This document shows positions 13,047 through 15,387 of a stretch of DNA of 15,387 nt, piece after piece. The position numbers and the translations under genes were made by a program. A model generated the notes under the pieces. That model was not told where the DNA came from, ran no database searches, and saw only the letters and a program-made list of their open reading frames with translations. This stretch comes from CAZVXI01 sp964631295 (GTDB lineage: Bacteria; Planctomycetota; Phycisphaerae; Phycisphaerales; SM1A02). The stretch is from contig CAZVXI010000068.1 in NCBI GenBank assembly GCA_964631295.1, positions 1 through 15,387 of the forward strand, given 5' to 3'. How positions within the stretch are numbered: position 1 is the first letter of the stretch; every line of letters begins with the position of its first letter.

Positions 13047-14300
13047 ATGCGTCGTGGGCTAATGTGGTTGATTGTGATCGTGTTGTTGCTGCTTGCTGGT
13101 GCGGCGATCAATCATGGCGTCGCATGGGCGTGTGCGGCATGGTCTGCACCGGCGAATGATGACACTCCTGATTTTTCGATGGGACGGCGTGCAGACGGCT
13201 CGTTCCGCGCCACGACCACACGAAGGACATTCGGTCATACGCGCGAGAACTATGGCGTGTTCGCCAACCTTACGCTCGACCCGACGAACACCTACACACT
13301 CGCAGCAGAATGGAAGCTCAACGCAGGGCATTACTGTGAGTCGCGCGTCGGCTGGCCGCTGAGGGCCTTTCGATGCAGGAACAACCGCGATGTGGAAATG
13401 CGCATCGGCCGTTCCAAGACTGCCATCTCGCGCCGCTACGCAATGCCGACCAGTGGCGGGATCAAACTCACGCCGTTCAGCACCGGGAGCGCTGCATCCG
13501 CGTGGCGGGCGCTGCCATATCAGCCAATCTGGCCCGGGGTCATCGCGAACACACTCTTCTACTGCGTGCTTCTGGCAGGAGCCCTGTTCGGGCCGGCGCA
13601 TGTGCAACGAGCAGCACGACGCAGTCGCGGCGTGTGCCCGAAATGTGCATATCCGGCAGGTCAGTCAGCAGCGTGCTCCGAGTGTGGTGCGTCGCTGCAT
13701 CGTGTTCGTCGACGCGACTTTTCTTCAGATTGCGGTGACGAATCGCTGCGAAGCGCACGGCGCATCCGCCTCGTTCGCACCGCGATGACCGGCATGCCGA
13801 TGCTGCTCGGCGGCGGCATCGCTGCGGTGTATCTCGTGCGCGCTCTCGTGGCATATGTGCAGGACACACCCAAGTGGGACGATCACGGGATCATGGGTCT
13901 GGCATGGTTGACCTCCGGTGTCGGCAGCGCGATCACAGTACGCCTGATTCTAGCCGTCATCTGGCCCGAACGATGGCTGCCCCGCTGGCTTGCGACTGTA
14001 TTGCTCGTCCTGATCGCGATCGGTGCGGGCGTCATCGGCATCTACATGATGTGGGCGGCTGCGTGGGGGCCATGCCAGCACCACACCATACCACATCAGT
14101 ATCAGTCATGCGATGCAATCTGGAACCGGCACAGTTCAGCGCACTGGTGTCGTCTCTTTCTTGAGGTGCGGCACACCGTCCGTCCACCATCGCGGTGCCG
14201 GCTCATCTTTGCAGAAGTGGTCAAAGAAATCCTTCATACGAATCTGGAAGTCGATTTGATTCGGCCGCTCACGCAGATGATGCGGCTCGCCCGGGTATGA
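13047..14300 (+). CDS. Planctomycete-type membrane protein with zinc ribbon; C-terminus overlaps neighbour
   Basis: Function is unknown. From ATG 13047 the 417-residue product has an N-terminal membrane segment (about 5-23), an extracytoplasmic region with VGWPLRAFRC (101-110) and LPYQPIWPGV (156-165), and a second membrane segment (167-183). A cytoplasmic zinc ribbon C197-PK-C200...C210-SE-C213 follows, then three more hydrophobic segments (about 250-270, 283-306, 316-339). Segments like these recur in many Phycisphaerae proteins. After about residue 340 the sequence loses membrane character and becomes arbitrary, and the last 55 codons lie antisense to the peptidase gene. The true end may be near 14.1 kb, with a lost stop or frameshift. 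The frame also stays open upstream to 12555, but that part is antisense to the VIT gene; I therefore start at 13047, without a strong ribosome site (ATG 13062 is also possible). Confidence 0.72.
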   Translation: MRRGLMWLIVIVLLLLAGAAINHGVAWACAAWSAPANDDTPDFSMGRRADGSFRATTTRRTFGHTRENYGVFANLTLDPTNTYTLAAEWKLNAGHYCESRVGWPLRAFRCRNNRDVEMRIGRSKTAISRRYAMPTSGGIKLTPFSTGSAASAWRALPYQPIWPGVIANTLFYCVLLAGALFGPAHVQRAARRSRGVCPKCAYPAGQSAACSECGASLHRVRRRDFSSDCGDESLRSARRIRLVRTAMTGMPMLLGGGIAAVYLVRALVAYVQDTPKWDDHGIMGLAWLTSGVGSAITVRLILAVIWPERWLPRWLATVLLVLIAIGAGVIGIYMMWAAAWGPCQHHTIPHQYQSCDAIWNRHSSAHWCRLFLEVRHTVRPPSRCRLIFAEVVKEILHTNLEVDLIRPLTQMMRLARV

Positions 14301-15387
14301 GAGCAGAACAACCTGCTTGCCGTTGCGGCGGGCCGCATTGTAATATTCGAGCCCCTGGTGCCAGTCTACAGCACCATCATCTGTTCCGTGGAGAATCACA
14401 AATGGCGTGGTGATGTTGCGTACATTGTGCAGTGGCGACTGGCTGTGGTAGAGTTCCATGTCGTCCCATGGGGTCGTACCCATGCGCACCTGACCAACTT
14501 CCGTAATACCCTGCTGAACCGTTCCGGTGCGCTTGTACAGTTCGTTGTAGAAACTCACAAGGTTGGTGACAGGAGCGCCTGTCACAACTGCACAGAACAT
14601 GTCCGTCTGCGTGAGAATGAACGACGACTGGTATCCACCCCAGCTGTGACCCTGCAACGCGATATGATCAGAATCTGCATACCCGAGGTCAATCACTTTC
14701 TGAACAGCGCTTGTCACACAGTCGACGGCGGAATCACCGGGGCGGCCGATCTCGTACACAACGTCGGGCATCAACACAAGGTATCCATCGCTCGCATACG
14801 TGCTCATGTGCGGCCGATCATCATAGCGCGGGAATGAGTACTGATGATGTCTCTGCGACATCTTCTCGTAGAAATATACGAGCATCGGGTACTGCCTGCC
14901 TTGTTCATATTTCGCCGGAAGCGCCAGCGTTCCCTGCAGGCGTTGCCCCTTGCTGTTCTCGTAGTTTACGAGCACGCGCCGGCCCCACAGGAAGTTCTCC
15001 TGCTGCGGGTTTGCATTGGTCACGAGGCGCGGGTTCGCGAACGATGTATCTGTGATGTAATAATCCGGATACTGCTCGAAAGTCTGCATCGTGAGCGCGA
15101 TGACCTCGGCATCTTCGGCCTTTACAGGTCGGCCGACAGACATGTCGACGAACAGCAGCGGCTCAGGTTGCGCGTCTGGTTGCAAGCGGTAGTAGCCGGA
15201 TTTTTTTGTCCATTCGCCATATGCACTCAGAAGCATTGGTTTGTCTGTATCGATCCATTCTTCCTCACGGTCGAGCGTGGTGTACCGAAAACGAACTTGA
15301 TCGGCTCCACCGACACCCTGCGTGATGTTTTCCGCACCGCTGCCGTCCAGTGCGATTTTCCAGAGGTCAAACTTATGATTGAGAATT
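14136..15387 (-). CDS. S9 (prolyl oligopeptidase) family serine peptidase, C-terminal part
   Basis: S9 peptidases join a beta-propeller to an alpha/beta-hydrolase domain and cleave peptides, often after proline. The gene is cut by the right edge; 416 codons are visible. An ATG at 15236 is internal, since the frame continues upstream with propeller-like sequence (KFDLWKIALDGSG). The hydrolase part has the triad in order: Ser in GHSWGGYQSS (about visible residue 248), Asp in HGTDDGAVDW (about 337) and His in YPGEPHH (about 369). It ends with the WWTDGVPHLKK tail usual for these enzymes. The propeller-to-hydrolase transition shows the common RVLVNYENSKGQRLQGTLAL. Any signal peptide is outside the window, so location is unknown. 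Its 3' end overlaps the open frame of the convergent membrane protein gene by 165 bp. Confidence 0.93.
   Translation of the reverse strand, partial: ILNHKFDLWKIALDGSGAENITQGVGGADQVRFRYTTLDREEEWIDTDKPMLLSAYGEWTKKSGYYRLQPDAQPEPLLFVDMSVGRPVKAEDAEVIALTMQTFEQYPDYYITDTSFANPRLVTNANPQQENFLWGRRVLVNYENSKGQRLQGTLALPAKYEQGRQYPMLVYFYEKMSQRHHQYSFPRYDDRPHMSTYASDGYLVLMPDVVYEIGRPGDSAVDCVTSAVQKVIDLGYADSDHIALQGHSWGGYQSSFILTQTDMFCAVVTGAPVTNLVSFYNELYKRTGTVQQGITEVGQVRMGTTPWDDMELYHSQSPLHNVRNITTPFVILHGTDDGAVDWHQGLEYYNAARRNGKQVVLLSYPGEPHHLRERPNQIDFQIRMKDFFDHFCKDEPAPRWWTDGVPHLKKETTPVR

Overview
The window looks like a chromosomal segment of a planctomycete, most likely of the Phycisphaerae. That placement is inference. 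It rests mainly on a membrane protein at about 13.0-14.3 kb with a CxxC...CxxC zinc ribbon and a 'LPYQPIWPG' segment of a type I associate with that class, together with a clade II type nitrous oxide reductase and moderate GC. No rRNA, tRNA, insertion sequence, phage gene or CRISPR array is visible.

Region 1 (1-6810) is a nitrous oxide reduction (nos) cluster on the minus strand with a divergent regulator. In transcription order it holds a membrane-anchored monoheme cytochrome c (6229-5687), nosZ (5638-3593; Sec/lipoprotein signal, all seven CuZ histidines and a full CuA motif), nosB (3549-2881), nosD (2884-1490), nosF (1493-639) and the first 214 codons of nosY (from 642, running off the left edge). 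nosB-nosD-nosF-nosY are joined by three successive 4-nt stop/start overlaps, so they are very probably one translationally coupled operon. The cytochrome is the likely electron donor to NosZ; NosD/F/Y are the known maturation machinery for the copper-sulfur CuZ site. nosL is not visible and may lie beyond the left edge. Facing away is an Rrf2-family regulator (6358-6810). The 128-bp gap between it and the cytochrome carries a perfect 9+2+9 inverted repeat and two overlapping, opposed promoter-like elements, suggesting that the regulator controls both itself and the nos operon.

Region 2 (6888-12179) contains an unrecognised polytopic membrane protein, then histidine ammonia-lyase (hutH), a two-domain VOC/glyoxalase-fold protein on the opposite strand, and urocanate hydratase (hutU). 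hutH and hutU catalyse the first two steps of histidine degradation, but here each is a separate unit. A strong hairpin separates the convergent hutH and VOC genes. hutI and the later steps are not in the window.

Region 3 (12216-15387) contains a VIT1/CCC1-type iron/manganese transporter (minus), the zinc-ribbon membrane protein (plus), whose open frame runs 165 bp into its convergent neighbour, and the C-terminal 416 codons of an S9 (prolyl oligopeptidase) family peptidase (minus), cut by the right edge.

The gene families are largely known. The points most worth a second look are the nos control region, the Rrf2 protein whose IscR/NsrR-type cluster ligands lack the middle cysteine, the probable lipoprotein NosZ, and the C-terminal membrane anchor on NosD.
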